Below are positions 50,001 to 58,507 of a stretch of 64,000 nucleotides of DNA, in pieces. The stretch comes from Clostridia bacterium. Lineage in GTDB: Bacteria; Bacillota; Clostridia; Christensenellales; CAG-138. The notes beneath the pieces are model-generated. The model searched no databases. It was not told the DNA's origin and saw only the letters and a list, made by a program, of their open reading frames with translations. The translations under genes and the position numbers were made by a program. Each line of letters opens with the position of its first letter. Positions within the stretch are counted from its first letter, which is position 1. The DNA is taken from NCBI GenBank assembly GCA_017428025.1, contig JAFRRO010000091.1, forward strand, positions 29,057-93,056, given 5' to 3'.

Positions 50001-50329
50001 TGCGACACGCGCGAAAACACGGTCAGCGCGCCGCGGTCCCGGTACGCGGTGCGGCGCAGCACCATGTGCCGTCCTTCGACGGAGAGGAACGGACGCACCC
50101 TGCCGAAGCGCTCCAGCAGCCGTTCGGAAAAGCGCTCAAAGCTGTATACCTCCACGCCCAAAAGCCCGCCGAGCAGCGTCGTCAGGCGTTTTTCGGCGGC
50201 ATAGGTCGCCTGTTCGGGCACGAGCAGGATCGCGTGTTCGCCGCGCTGCATGTGCATTCGCAGGTTTTCGCAGAGCGCCGTGCTCTTTCCGGTATGCGCG
50301 CCGCCGCGGTAAACGGTCAGTCCACCCAT
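47078..50329 (-). CDS. addB: ATP-dependent helicase-nuclease subunit B
   Basis: 1083 residues. Walker A-like YRGGAHTGKSTALCENL near residue 10; the helicase core is inactive in this subunit, which scans for Chi. The C-terminal nuclease motif FRIVDYKTGRSHTFDPTKFE is complete, and the [4Fe-4S] ligands are seen as FARCPFAQYLKYGL and SACTYCPYDAVCRF. Starts nine bases after thpR. ATG preceded by AGGAGGCAGC. Order addB-addA is conserved in Bacillota. Confidence 0.95.
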   Translation of the reverse strand: MGGLTVYRGGAHTGKSTALCENLRMHMQRGEHAILLVPEQATYAAEKRLTTLLGGLLGVEVYSFERFSERLLERFGRVRPFLSVEGRHMVLRRTAYRDRGALTVFSRVSQTRGFAETMDEWIGRLKQSCITPEQLTEAQKSLDPDSLLARKLADISLLYRDSEAFLKERYLTAQDLLTEVLDVLPEADLSDTCLYIDELDRPREQVMRLIRALLLHAKHVTMTIRAEDDPALAALFRPETEREADLKAFCAEHGLSFATRVFDKQSAKVDPALLHIGRQLFSSDPKPYPDATDAVTVTGFATEALEAEQTADRILELVRDHGLKYAEIAIVASSLERYGPLLKRACRLRDIPLFFDASRPILGHAATDFVLSSVRAAAGGWNVDDLLHVLKSGYAGVDAADVELLENYQVRYGLFGGAFCEPFAIGEVPEGAERARAAIMPKLLALKESLLLKTAGEKVRGLYAYLKDANLRERLRDEADALQRAGESQDAQTYAQMWNTLMTLLSQIDAIMGDTAMGMKEFCALLEEGLSSYQIGILPGSADQVVLGDLVRTRLTRCNTLFLLGCSEGVFPPARSDDNLFNNTELKRMADAGLSVWGNTALLSASDRLQLYTLLTKATDRLRFSYACSGKSGDLVASPLLKAVQDLFAQNATAVVLAPEDPLPPNAEVGFSRFADALREYRADGTVALALPALLDRYRNDPQSRPRAEAMLEGRAGTKPEAMFGKALAHKLYGEAPMMSASRLEQFARCPFAQYLKYGLKAEERKEATERADNVGTFLHDALDAFVKAAQDDGADLKTLTPEQADAILDRILPPLIAEHNDGIFSRNARLREALVIKLRLIRWCVYSLLRQLKTGRFRVAATEASFGMGEGLRPVSLILRDGTRIGVYGKIDRIDCTDDGTLFRIVDYKTGRSHTFDPTKFESGETIQLPLYLEAAKQLGGEAVGMYYMPLTADPPESEDETPVHLLSGITANDAETIAASDPDLQKRSTLIRKLALKKDGTFSGDLLSREQIERLKDRALASASRTAERIMDGEADVYPTESACTYCPYDAVCRFDRQLGCRTRVVRKIRLDELVKEGDPS

Positions 50330-50338
50330 GCTGCCTCC

Positions 50339-50860
50339 TCAGAACGTTTCGGTGTGAACGGGCGTATAGACCATGCGCCCGCGCTCGTTGGTGCTCTCGA
50401 ACAGCACGATCGAGCGCACGGAAAACGCCGTGTTCGGGATCACGATGCGCGAGATGTCGCCGTGCTCCACGGCGCGCGCCAGCGTGATATGCGGCGTCAG
50501 ACGGTTCTTTGCGCCGGAAAAGCCGTAGTCGGTCAGCGCGGAATCCAGCGTTTCCTTGATGCGGTTGAGCTCCTTGAGATCGCCGTTGACGGAAAGATAG
50601 CTCGTCCGTGCGCCGCCGTGCGTAAACGATCCGATCGCGCCGAGCCGCAGCGTAAACGGTCGCGCGTCCCGGACCGCCTCGTGCATCGCGTCGGCGATGT
50701 CGGCGAGCGCGTTGCTCTCGCCCAGAAAGCGCACGGTGATGTGGTGATTGCCCTGCGGCACGAAACGGCCTGCGGTACTCCTTTCGCGCAGCTCCTCCTG
50801 TACGGAAAACACGGTTCGCTGCACGTCCTTCGGCAGCGGCACGGCGATAAACAGGCGCAT
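50339..50860 (-). CDS. thpR: RNA 2',3'-cyclic phosphodiesterase (2'-5' RNA ligase family)
   Basis: 173 residues from ATG 50860 with AAAGGAG seven bases upstream; the longer open frame is rejected because it runs through the promoter region. The two HxTx motifs of the 2H phosphoesterase family are present: GNHHITVRFLG and RLTPHITLARA. The family hydrolyses 2',3'-cyclic phosphates at RNA ends; the physiological role is unclear. First gene of the minus-strand operon with addB and addA. Its TATAAT-like box lies within 20 bases of the start, divergent from the next gene. Confidence 0.9.
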   Translation of the reverse strand: MRLFIAVPLPKDVQRTVFSVQEELRERSTAGRFVPQGNHHITVRFLGESNALADIADAMHEAVRDARPFTLRLGAIGSFTHGGARTSYLSVNGDLKELNRIKETLDSALTDYGFSGAKNRLTPHITLARAVEHGDISRIVIPNTAFSVRSIVLFESTNERGRMVYTPVHTETF

Positions 50861-51027
50861 AATACACTCCTTTGCGGTTACAGATACCTTATTATACAAT
50901 TCTTTTGGCTTTTTGTATAGTTTCATCTTTTCTCTTTCTGACTTATTTGTTATAATATACAGAAAGACAGCAGCGTACACATCTGCCGGACGAACGGAAC
51001 CTCAAAACAAAGAAAGCGCGCGACGAC

Positions 51028-51876
51028 GTGGAAACCAAATTCAATCAGTCGATCCAACCGAAAAAGAAGCATCTTCTGCGCCCCGGGTGGCAGGAGCGGC
51101 TGCCGCTGAAGCCGATTCTGGTTGCAATCGTCGCGGTGTTGCTGCTGACCGTTCTGGTGCTGATCAACCGTCCGACCGAATCGGTGCTGTCGAGCGCCGA
51201 ACTGGACGTGCTGCGCAGCGCGGGCGTGCTGCGCGTCGGCGTGGACAGCGATCTCGAAGGTCTGTTCCGCAACGGCGACGGCTACGAACGCGCGGTTGCG
51301 GAGGGGCTTGCGACGCTGATCTTCGGCAGCACCGAGGGCGTGTCGCTCGTGCCGGTCGACCGTTACGCCGCGCCGTGGCGGATGAGCGACGGGGAGATCG
51401 ACCTCGTTCTGATGAGCATGCAGCAGTTTCCGGAGGAGGGTTTCGACAGGAGCAAGGCGGCGTTCTTCACCGACGACTGCGTGCTGCTCGGCTATGAGAC
51501 GTTCGATTCGCTTGCGGGCAAAACGGTCGCGGTGCTGCAGCAAACGCCTTCGGAAAAGCTGCTCGACACATACCTCGAAAAGGTCGAGCCCGAGATGGTG
51601 GTGCACCGGGCGGCGGACTATTATTCCATGCGCGTCATGCTGCGCGCGGGCACGGTCGACGCGGTCTGCGTGCCGCGGTCGGTTGCGCTGTCCTGGCACG
51701 AGACGCGCACGCGGATTCTGCCGTTTGAGATCGGCAGGATCCCGTACTATGCGATTGCAAAAAAGGACTCCGTGCTGCTCGACCTGTGCAACGAGGTGTT
51801 CTACGACTGGCAGCGCGACGGCACATTTTCGCAGTGGGGCGCGCAATACGGCGTCGAATGGGGCACGGACAGTTGA
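51028..51876 (+). CDS. Membrane-anchored solute-binding-like protein
   Basis: 282 residues. One N-terminal membrane helix (about 28-46, ILVAIVAVLLLTVLVLI) without lipobox, then an extracellular type 3 solute-binding domain: LRSAGVLRVGVDSDLEGLF, YERAVAEGLATLIFG, FFTDDCVLLGYETFDSLAGK, TVAVLQQTPSEKLLD. The amino-acid type pocket is implied by the fold, but no permease or ATPase gene lies nearby, so it may be a sensor or orphan receptor rather than a transporter part. The start is a GTG without a clear ribosome site, so it is uncertain. An extended -10 promoter (TGTTATAAT at 50948-50956) lies upstream. murA follows. Confidence 0.75.
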   Translation: METKFNQSIQPKKKHLLRPGWQERLPLKPILVAIVAVLLLTVLVLINRPTESVLSSAELDVLRSAGVLRVGVDSDLEGLFRNGDGYERAVAEGLATLIFGSTEGVSLVPVDRYAAPWRMSDGEIDLVLMSMQQFPEEGFDRSKAAFFTDDCVLLGYETFDSLAGKTVAVLQQTPSEKLLDTYLEKVEPEMVVHRAADYYSMRVMLRAGTVDAVCVPRSVALSWHETRTRILPFEIGRIPYYAIAKKDSVLLDLCNEVFYDWQRDGTFSQWGAQYGVEWGTDS

Positions 51877-51901
51877 CGCGGAACGAAAAATCGGGTACAC
51901 T
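51873..51901 (+). promoter_or_regulatory. Predicted murA promoter
   Basis: TTGACG (51873-51878) overlaps the previous stop codon; 17-base spacer; TACACT (51896-51901). A TATAAG lies three bases further. Confidence 0.65.
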
Positions 51902-51945
51902 ATAAGATAAGACTTTTCTCAGGACAGCAAAGACAAGGACGGCAT

Positions 51946-53226
51946 ATGGATTCGTTTTACAGTATTCACGGCAACAGACGGCTGGAAGGCACGGTGACGA
52001 TCAGCGGCGCGAAAAACGCGGCGGTCGCGATCATTCCGGCGGCGGTTCTGGCGGGCGAGCCCTGCGTGCTCGAAAACCTGCCGAACATCGCGGATGTGGA
52101 AAGCCTCAGGGAGATTCTGGAGGGGCTCGGCGCAAAGGTCGACATGACCGAAGGCGGCTGCATGCGCATCGATCCGTCCACGATCAACACCCGCGACGCA
52201 ACGAGCAGCAAGGTCAGCTCGATGCGCGCGTCGTACTATCTTCTGGGCGCCATGCTCGGCGCGTACGGCGAGATCGAACTCGCGCTGCCGGGCGGCTGCG
52301 TGATCGGTCCCCGTCCCATCGATCAGCACGTCAAGGGCATGCGCGCGCTCGGCGCAAAGATCTATATGGACGAAAGCCGCAACGTCCTTCGCGCGCAGGC
52401 GACGAAGCTCAAAGGCGCGGAGATCTTCTTCGACGTCGTATCCGTCGGCGCGACGATCAACGTCATGCTTACGGCGACCAGGGCGGAGGGCACGACGGTG
52501 CTCAGCAACGTCGCAAAGGAACCGCACGTCGTCGACGTGGCGAACTTCCTGAACATGATGGGCGCATCGGTGCGCGGCGCCGGTACCGACGTCATCCGTA
52601 TCCAGGGCAAAAAGAAGCTGCACGGCTGTTCGTATTCCATCATTCCCGATCAGATCGAAACCGGCACCTACATGATCGCGGCGGCGGCGACGCGCGGCGA
52701 CGTGGTCATCAAGAACGTGATTCCGACGCATATGGAAGCGATCTCCGCAAAACTTATGGAGAGCGGCGCGCGCGTGATCGAGGGCGACGACGGGCGCGAC
52801 TTCTTCCTGCGCGTGACGATGGACGACCGTCCGCGTCCGGTCAGCTTCCGCACGATGGTCTATCCCGGGTTCCCGACCGATCTGCAGCAGCCGATGATGG
52901 CGTATCTGACGACCGCGTCGGGCACGAGCGTCATCACGGAAAACATCTTCGAAAACCGCTTCAATCACGTGAAGGAGCTCAGAAAGCTCGGCGCGAGCAT
53001 CTCGATCTCCAAGCGCGTGGCGCGCGTCAAGGGCGTCGAAAATCTGCGCGGCGGCGACATCTACGCGAGCGATCTCAGAGCCGGCGCGGCGCTGATCGTC
53101 GCGGGGCTGATGAGCAACGGCGAAACGCGCGTGCACAACATCGGCTATATCGACCGCGGCTACGAATATCTCGATTCAAAATTCAAGGCGATCGGTGCGG
53201 ACATCGTGCGCATCGAGGAGGAATAA
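51946..53226 (+). CDS. murA: UDP-N-acetylglucosamine 1-carboxyvinyltransferase
   Basis: 426 residues. First committed step of peptidoglycan synthesis, adding enolpyruvate to UDP-GlcNAc. Motifs: SGAKNAAVAIIPAAVLAGEP, ALPGGCVIGPRPIDQH with the fosfomycin-target Cys118, YPGFPTDLQQPMMAYLTTAS, ENIFENRFNHVKEL and DLRAGAALIVAGLMSNGE. The Cys (not Asp) predicts fosfomycin sensitivity of this enzyme. The ribosome site AAGGACGG is good. A methyltransferase gene follows three bases after the stop. Confidence 0.97.
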   Translation: MDSFYSIHGNRRLEGTVTISGAKNAAVAIIPAAVLAGEPCVLENLPNIADVESLREILEGLGAKVDMTEGGCMRIDPSTINTRDATSSKVSSMRASYYLLGAMLGAYGEIELALPGGCVIGPRPIDQHVKGMRALGAKIYMDESRNVLRAQATKLKGAEIFFDVVSVGATINVMLTATRAEGTTVLSNVAKEPHVVDVANFLNMMGASVRGAGTDVIRIQGKKKLHGCSYSIIPDQIETGTYMIAAAATRGDVVIKNVIPTHMEAISAKLMESGARVIEGDDGRDFFLRVTMDDRPRPVSFRTMVYPGFPTDLQQPMMAYLTTASGTSVITENIFENRFNHVKELRKLGASISISKRVARVKGVENLRGGDIYASDLRAGAALIVAGLMSNGETRVHNIGYIDRGYEYLDSKFKAIGADIVRIEEE

Positions 53227-53229
53227 CGC

Positions 53230-54093
53230 ATGTATCTCGCTTCGGGCTGGAACGCATACGAAATCTTAGACGCGGGCAACGGCGACAAACTGGAGCGCTG
53301 GGGCGATGTGACGCTTCTGCGTCCCGATCCGCAGGCGATCTGGACGATGCGGGACGCGGCGGCGCGCGCCGACGCGGTGTATTACCGCAGCGCGTCGGGC
53401 GGCGGGCACTGGGAGTACAAAAAACAGCTTCCGGAGCAGTGGACGATCGCGTACCGCGATCTTCGGTTCATCGTGCGGCCGACCGGATTCAAGCACACCG
53501 GTCTGTTTCCCGAACAGGCGGTCAACTGGGACTGGATGCGCGAACGGATCGAAGCGCACGGCAAGCGCACCGGCAGACGCGCGAAGGTGCTGAACCTGTT
53601 CGCCTACACCGGCGGGGCGACCTGCGCCTGCGCGAAGGCGGGCGCCGAGGTCGTGCATGTCGACGCGGCAAAGGGCATGGTCGCCTGGGCAAAGGACAAC
53701 GCCGCGGCCTCCGGCCTGGAGACGGCGCCGATCCGGTATCTGGTCGACGACTGCGTCAAGTTTGTCAGGCGTGAGATCCGCCGCGGCAACCGCTACGACG
53801 GCATCCTGATGGATCCGCCGAGCTACGGCAGAGGACCGACGGGCGAGATGTGGAAGATCGAGGACGATCTCTTTTCGCTGGTCGGGCTGTGCGCCGAGCT
53901 GTTGTCCGACGATCCCTGTTTCTTTCTCATCAATTCCTACACGACCGGCCTTGCGCCGACCGTGCTTTCCAATGTATTGAAGCTTGCCCTGCCGGACGGA
54001 CACACCGAGGCGGACGAGATCGGGCTGCCGATCCGCCGCGGCAATCTGGTGCTGCCGTGCGGCGCGAGCGGAAGATGGACGCCGCATGAATAA
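53230..54093 (+). CDS. Class I SAM-dependent methyltransferase (RlmI-like)
   Basis: 287 residues. AdoMet-binding GGATCACAKAGAEVVHVDAA, then AKDNAAASGLETAPIRYLVD, and the catalytic-type ILMDPPSYGRGPTGEMWK followed by a Rossmann C-terminal half. This is the domain seen in rRNA m5C methyltransferases of the RlmI/RlmK type, here without the PUA domain. The N-terminal 100 residues (GFKHTGLFPEQAVNWDW) belong to the same family. It probably methylates rRNA, but the base is unknown. It overlaps the RluA-type gene by eight bases, which supports a joint role in RNA modification. Confidence 0.85.
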   Translation: MYLASGWNAYEILDAGNGDKLERWGDVTLLRPDPQAIWTMRDAAARADAVYYRSASGGGHWEYKKQLPEQWTIAYRDLRFIVRPTGFKHTGLFPEQAVNWDWMRERIEAHGKRTGRRAKVLNLFAYTGGATCACAKAGAEVVHVDAAKGMVAWAKDNAAASGLETAPIRYLVDDCVKFVRREIRRGNRYDGILMDPPSYGRGPTGEMWKIEDDLFSLVGLCAELLSDDPCFFLINSYTTGLAPTVLSNVLKLALPDGHTEADEIGLPIRRGNLVLPCGASGRWTPHE

Positions 54094-55384
54094 TCTGCAC
54101 GTCCTGTACGAAGACAACCACCTTCTGGTGGTCGAAAAGCCCGCAAACATCCCCGTGCAGGCGGACGCCTCCGGCGATGCGGACCTGCTTTCGATCGCAA
54201 AAGCCTACGTCAAGGAGGCGTATCACAAGCCCGGCGAGGTCTATCTCGGACTCGTGCACCGGCTCGACCGTCCGGTCGGCGGCGTCATGGTCTTTGCGAG
54301 AACGTCCAAGGCGGCGGCGCGGCTCACCGCGCAGTTCAGGGACCGCCGCGCCGAAAAGCGCTACGTCGCGATCGTTGACGGCGATCCGCAGCCGAACGCC
54401 GAATGCGTCGACTGGCTCTATAAGGACGAATCGACCAACACGACGCACGTCGTCGCGGAGGGCACGCCGGACGCGAAAAAGGCGATTCTGCGTTACCGTA
54501 CGCTCGCGAAGGCGAACGGCACGGCGCTTCTGGACGTGTCGCTTCTGACCGGCAGACCGCATCAGATCCGCGTGCAGCTTTCGTCGAGAGGGCTTCCGAT
54601 CAAGGGCGACATGCGCTATCATCCGCAGGCAAAGCCCGGCACGCAGATCCGGCTCTGGGCGTACAAGCTTTCGCTTCTGCATCCGACGACCGGCGAAACG
54701 CTGACGTTCTTTTCGACGCCGCCGTGGACGGAGTATCCCACGGCGCTCCGGCTGCTGCCCGCCGAAAAGGTCTGCAGCGGCGTGTATTGCGACGACGAGC
54801 TGCTTGTTGTCGACAAACACGCGGGCGCGGAGGTCGAGGGCGAACTCATCGGCGAGCTGTCCGCGATCTTCGATCCGCTCTATCCGGTGCACCGGCTCGA
54901 CGCGAACACCGAGGGGCTTGTGGTCTTCGCCCGCACGGAACCGATGCGCGACCGGCTTCTGGACGCGTTTTACCGGCACGAGACCGAAAAGGTCTATCAC
55001 GCGGTCACGGTCGGCTGTCCGAAGGACGGGCGGTACGTGCATTATGCGCATAAGGACGCCGACGGCGCGTTCATGCGACTCTGCCGAAAGGACGATCCCG
55101 ACGCGCTGCGCATGGAATCCGAGGTGCGCGTGCTCGACAGGCGGGGCAGTCTCGCGCTTTGCGAGGTCCGGCTTCTGACGGGGCGCACGCATCAGATCCG
55201 CGTGCAGCTTGCCGCGCTCGGCTGTCCCGTGCTCGGCGACGACAAATACGGCGACCGCGAGGCGAACCGGCGGTACCGGAAGCGGCGGCAGATGCTGCTG
55301 GCAAAACGGCTGACGATCCTCGATCACACCTTTGAAAGCTGTAAACAACTCAACCTGAATGAATTTACGGAGGAAAAACGATGA
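54086..55384 (+). CDS. Tandem RluA-type pseudouridine synthase (two catalytic domains)
   Basis: 432 residues. Two complete RluA domains lie end to end: first about 1-225 with catalytic HRLDRPVGG and GRPHQIRVQLSSRGLPIKGD; second about 230-432 with HRLDANTEG and LTGRTHQIRVQLAALGCPVL. Both have their catalytic Asp and the RxHQIR motif. No S4 domain is present. A usual RluA/RluC/RluD chain has one domain, so this is a true double-domain fusion. It probably modifies uridines of rRNA or tRNA. The ATG overlaps the methyltransferase gene; the end overlaps the phosphoglucomutase start by four bases. Confidence 0.9.
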   Translation: MNNLHVLYEDNHLLVVEKPANIPVQADASGDADLLSIAKAYVKEAYHKPGEVYLGLVHRLDRPVGGVMVFARTSKAAARLTAQFRDRRAEKRYVAIVDGDPQPNAECVDWLYKDESTNTTHVVAEGTPDAKKAILRYRTLAKANGTALLDVSLLTGRPHQIRVQLSSRGLPIKGDMRYHPQAKPGTQIRLWAYKLSLLHPTTGETLTFFSTPPWTEYPTALRLLPAEKVCSGVYCDDELLVVDKHAGAEVEGELIGELSAIFDPLYPVHRLDANTEGLVVFARTEPMRDRLLDAFYRHETEKVYHAVTVGCPKDGRYVHYAHKDADGAFMRLCRKDDPDALRMESEVRVLDRRGSLALCEVRLLTGRTHQIRVQLAALGCPVLGDDKYGDREANRRYRKRRQMLLAKRLTILDHTFESCKQLNLNEFTEEKR

Positions 55385-57084
55385 ACGCAAAAGAACGCTA
55401 TGAACTGTGGCTTAGAAGCCCCGACATCGACGAACGGACCAAGGCGGAGCTCCGCGGGATCGCGGACGATCCGCACGAGATCGAGGAACGGTTCTACACC
55501 GAGCTCGAATTCGGCACCGCGGGCCTCAGAGGCATCCTCGGCGCAGGCGACAACCGCATGAACATCTACAACGTCCGCAAGGCGACCGAAGGACTTGCGC
55601 GCTATCTCGAAAACGCGGTCGAAGGACAGCCGCGCGTGTGCATCGCGTACGATTCGCGGCACTGCTCGGACCTGTTCGCAAGGGAAAGCGCCTGCGTGCT
55701 CGCCGCGCACGGCGTTCAGGTGTTCCTCTATTCGACGCTGCATTCCGTTCCGCAGCTGTCGTTCACGATTCTCGAGCTTCAGTGCGACGCGGGCATCGTG
55801 ATCACGGCAAGCCACAACCCGCCGAAGTACAACGGCTACAAGGTCTACTGGTCCTACGGCGGACAGGTCGCGCCGAAGGAAGCCGACGGCATCACCGAAT
55901 GCATCCGCGCAATCGAAGGCTTCAAAACCGCGTATAAGCCGTACGACGAGGCGATCGGCGACGGCTCGATCAAGCTCATCGGCAAGGACGTCGACGAAGT
56001 CTACTATCAAAAGACCATGACGCTTCTGACGCAGCCGGAGCTGGTCCGGGCAAAGGGCGGCGAGCTGAAGCTCGTCTACACGCCGCTGCACGGAAGCGGC
56101 AACGTGCCGGTCCGCGAAATCTTAAAGCGCATCGGCATCACGAACGTCACCGTCGTCAAGGAGCAGGAAGCGCCGGACGGCGACTTCCCGACGGTCAAAG
56201 CCCCGAACCCCGAGGATCCGAACGCGTTCACGCTCGCCTTCCGCTATGCGGAGGAGGTCGGCGCGACGGTCATCATCGGCACCGATCCCGACAGCGACCG
56301 TCTCGGCTGCGCGGTCAAAAAGACCGACGGTTCCTGGGCGGTGCTCACCGGCAACCAGATCGGCGCGATCCTGATTCACTCCCTGCTTTCGAGCTACCGC
56401 GACACCGGCAAGCTTCCGAAGGACGGACTGGTCGTGCGCTCGATCGTTTCGACGCAGCTTGCCGACGCGATCTGCGCAAGATTCGGCGTCGAGATCCGCG
56501 AGGTGCTCACCGGCTTCCGCTTCATCGCGGAGCAGATTGCGGCGTGCGAGCAGAAGCACGACCGCACGTTCCTGTTCGGCTTCGAAGAAAGCTACGGCTT
56601 CCTTGCCGGGAGCTTTGCGCGCGACAAGGACGCGATCTGCGCGGCGATGCTCGTCGCGGAGGCGTGCGTCGTCTACGGCGAAAAGGGCATGACGCTCTAC
56701 GACGTGCTCATGGAGATCTACAACACCTACGGGTTCTACCGTGAAAAGGTCAAGTCCTACACGCTCGAGGGCAAAGAGGGCATCGAGGCGATCAAGGGCG
56801 CGATGGTCAAGCTCCGCGAAGAACCGCTTTCGTCCGTCGCGGGCGTCGCCGTGGAGAAGGTCGAGGACTTCCTGAGGCCGGAATGCACCGGTCTGCCGCG
56901 TTCGAACGTGCTGCGCATGACCGTTGCGGACGGCTCTTGGATCACCGTGCGTCCGTCCGGCACCGAGCCGAAGCTCAAGCTGTATATCGGTGCGCATGCC
57001 GAAACCGACGCCGCCGTCGAAGAAAAGCTGACGGCGCTGATGGACGACATGGATGCAAAGCTGTCCGTACTGCTCGGACTGTAA
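55381..57084 (+). CDS. pgcA: Alpha-phosphoglucomutase/phosphomannomutase
   Basis: 567 residues. Phosphoserine loop TASHNPPKYNGYKVYW (Ser144), metal-binding GTDPDSDRLGC, sugar-binding FGFEESYGFLAG and phosphate-binding VRPSGTEPKLKLYIG, all in the order of the PgcA/Pgm2 family. It interconverts glucose 1- and 6-phosphate for glycolipid, wall and glycogen synthesis. It follows the RluA fusion gene, overlapping it by four bases. Confidence 0.95.
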   Translation: MNAKERYELWLRSPDIDERTKAELRGIADDPHEIEERFYTELEFGTAGLRGILGAGDNRMNIYNVRKATEGLARYLENAVEGQPRVCIAYDSRHCSDLFARESACVLAAHGVQVFLYSTLHSVPQLSFTILELQCDAGIVITASHNPPKYNGYKVYWSYGGQVAPKEADGITECIRAIEGFKTAYKPYDEAIGDGSIKLIGKDVDEVYYQKTMTLLTQPELVRAKGGELKLVYTPLHGSGNVPVREILKRIGITNVTVVKEQEAPDGDFPTVKAPNPEDPNAFTLAFRYAEEVGATVIIGTDPDSDRLGCAVKKTDGSWAVLTGNQIGAILIHSLLSSYRDTGKLPKDGLVVRSIVSTQLADAICARFGVEIREVLTGFRFIAEQIAACEQKHDRTFLFGFEESYGFLAGSFARDKDAICAAMLVAEACVVYGEKGMTLYDVLMEIYNTYGFYREKVKSYTLEGKEGIEAIKGAMVKLREEPLSSVAGVAVEKVEDFLRPECTGLPRSNVLRMTVADGSWITVRPSGTEPKLKLYIGAHAETDAAVEEKLTALMDDMDAKLSVLLGL

Positions 57085-57108
57085 TCATTTCGGAAAGGGA
57101 GAACGACT

Positions 57109-57816
57109 ATGGCACTGACACCGCACAACAACGCACAGAAGGGTGATTTCGCAAAATCCGTGCTGATGCCCGGCGATCCGCTCCGCGCAAAGTTCATCGC
57201 GGAAACGTACCTCGAGAACCCGCAGCTGATCACCGGCATCCGCAACGTCTACGGCTACACCGGCACGTATCAGGGCAAGCGCGTCTCGGTCATGGCGAGC
57301 GGCATGGGCAATCCGTCGATCGGCATCTACAGCTACGAACTGTTCAACTTCTACGACGTCGAGAGCATCATCCGCGTCGGCTCGGCGGGCGCGTATCATC
57401 CCGACCTCAAGCTGTTCGACATCATCATCGGACAGGGCGCCTGCACGAATTCGAACTTCGCCGCGCAGTTCCGTCTGCCCGGCACGTTCGCGCCGATCGC
57501 GGACTTCGGTCTGCTGCGCAAGGCGGTCGACGCCTGCGAGGCGATGGGCGCGCGCTACATGGTCGGCAACCTCATGAGCTCCGACGTGTTCTACAACGAC
57601 GATCCCGAAGAATGGAAGCAGTGGCGCAAGATGGGCGTGCTCGGCGCGGAGATGGAGGCGGCGGCGCTGTACATGACGGCGGCGCGCTTCGGCAAAAAGG
57701 CGCTCGCGATCGACACGATCAGCGACATCATCGGCACCAAGGAGGAAACCACGCCCGAACAGCGGCAGACCGCGTTCGATCAGATGATCCGCATCGCGCT
57801 GTCGGTCGCGGAGTAA
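57109..57816 (+). CDS. deoD: Purine-nucleoside phosphorylase
   Basis: 235 residues of the hexameric DeoD type. MALTPHNNAQKGDFAKSVLM with the N-terminal His, MPGDPLRAKFIAETYL phosphate-binding segment, GSAGAYHPDLKLFDIIIGQG, EMEAAALYMTAARFGKKAL and DTISDIIGTKEETTPEQR with the catalytic Asp. It splits purine (deoxy)nucleosides for salvage. AAAGGGAG ribosome site. The next gene begins 115 bases later; that gap shows no structure. Confidence 0.96.
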   Translation: MALTPHNNAQKGDFAKSVLMPGDPLRAKFIAETYLENPQLITGIRNVYGYTGTYQGKRVSVMASGMGNPSIGIYSYELFNFYDVESIIRVGSAGAYHPDLKLFDIIIGQGACTNSNFAAQFRLPGTFAPIADFGLLRKAVDACEAMGARYMVGNLMSSDVFYNDDPEEWKQWRKMGVLGAEMEAAALYMTAARFGKKALAIDTISDIIGTKEETTPEQRQTAFDQMIRIALSVAE

Positions 57817-57931
57817 TCGTCCCGTCGTTTCAATCCGTACGGCGGCAAAGGGTTCCGGAGCGGGAAGGGTACCGGCGTCCGGAGATCCTTCGTTTTGCGC
57901 AAATGCCGAACACGGCAAAGGAGGCTTTTCT

Positions 57932-58216
57932 ATGATCAAGCACATCGTTCTGTTCAAGTTTGAGGATCCCGCGGTCAATATCCCCGTCGTGCGCGAGTCG
58001 CTCTATGCGCTCGTGCCGAAGATCCCCGAGATCGTGCATATGCAGATCGGCGCGGATTTCCTGCATTCCGGCAGAAGCTACGACATGGCGCTGCTCGTCG
58101 ATTTCAAGAGCCGCGAGGACCTCGAAATCTACGACAAACATCCCGACCATGCCGCGGCGCGCGTCTACATCCACGCGCACCGGCTGGACAGCAAGACGGT
58201 CGATTTCGAGTATTGA
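57932..58216 (+). CDS. Dabb (stress-responsive A/B barrel) protein 1
   Basis: 94 residues: MIKHIVLFKFEDPAVNIPVV, YALVPKIPEIVHMQIGADFL, and SYDMALLVDFKSREDLEIYD followed by HPDHAAARVYI. These are the Dabb motifs of ferredoxin-like, often dimeric alpha/beta barrels. AAAGGAGG ribosome site. A paralog follows after two bases. The family has plant stress and olivetolic-acid-cyclase members; bacterial roles are unclear. Confidence 0.85.
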   Translation: MIKHIVLFKFEDPAVNIPVVRESLYALVPKIPEIVHMQIGADFLHSGRSYDMALLVDFKSREDLEIYDKHPDHAAARVYIHAHRLDSKTVDFEY

Positions 58217-58218
58217 GT

Positions 58219-58506
58219 ATGGTCAAGTATATCGTTCTGTTCAAACTGAAGGATCCGAACGACGCGGAGGCGGTCGCGAACGTCCTGCACACGATGGAGG
58301 GCAAAATCGACGGTCTGCTTTCGATGGAAACCGGCGTCAACCGCTGGTCGCGCGAAGGCCGCTGCTACGACCTTGCGCTGACGATCCTGTTCCGCGACTG
58401 GGAATCGGTCGACCGCTACGACGTCGATCCGCTGCATCAGGAATGCCGCAAGTTCATCTATCCGCGCCGCGCGGACGGCAAGACCGTCGCATACGAGGTC
58501 GAATAG
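58219..58506 (+). CDS. Dabb (stress-responsive A/B barrel) protein 2
   Basis: 95 residues: [40 protein letters not shown] and [20 protein letters not shown]. Tandem paralog of the preceding gene; the usual KHxxVxxFK start is KYIVLFK here. ATG lies two bases after the upstream stop. The two proteins may form a heterodimer (inference). The stop is directly followed by the GTG of uvrB. Confidence 0.85.
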   Translation: MVKYIVLFKLKDPNDAEAVANVLHTMEGKIDGLLSMETGVNRWSREGRCYDLALTILFRDWESVDRYDVDPLHQECRKFIYPRRADGKTVAYEVE

Positions 58507-58507
58507 C

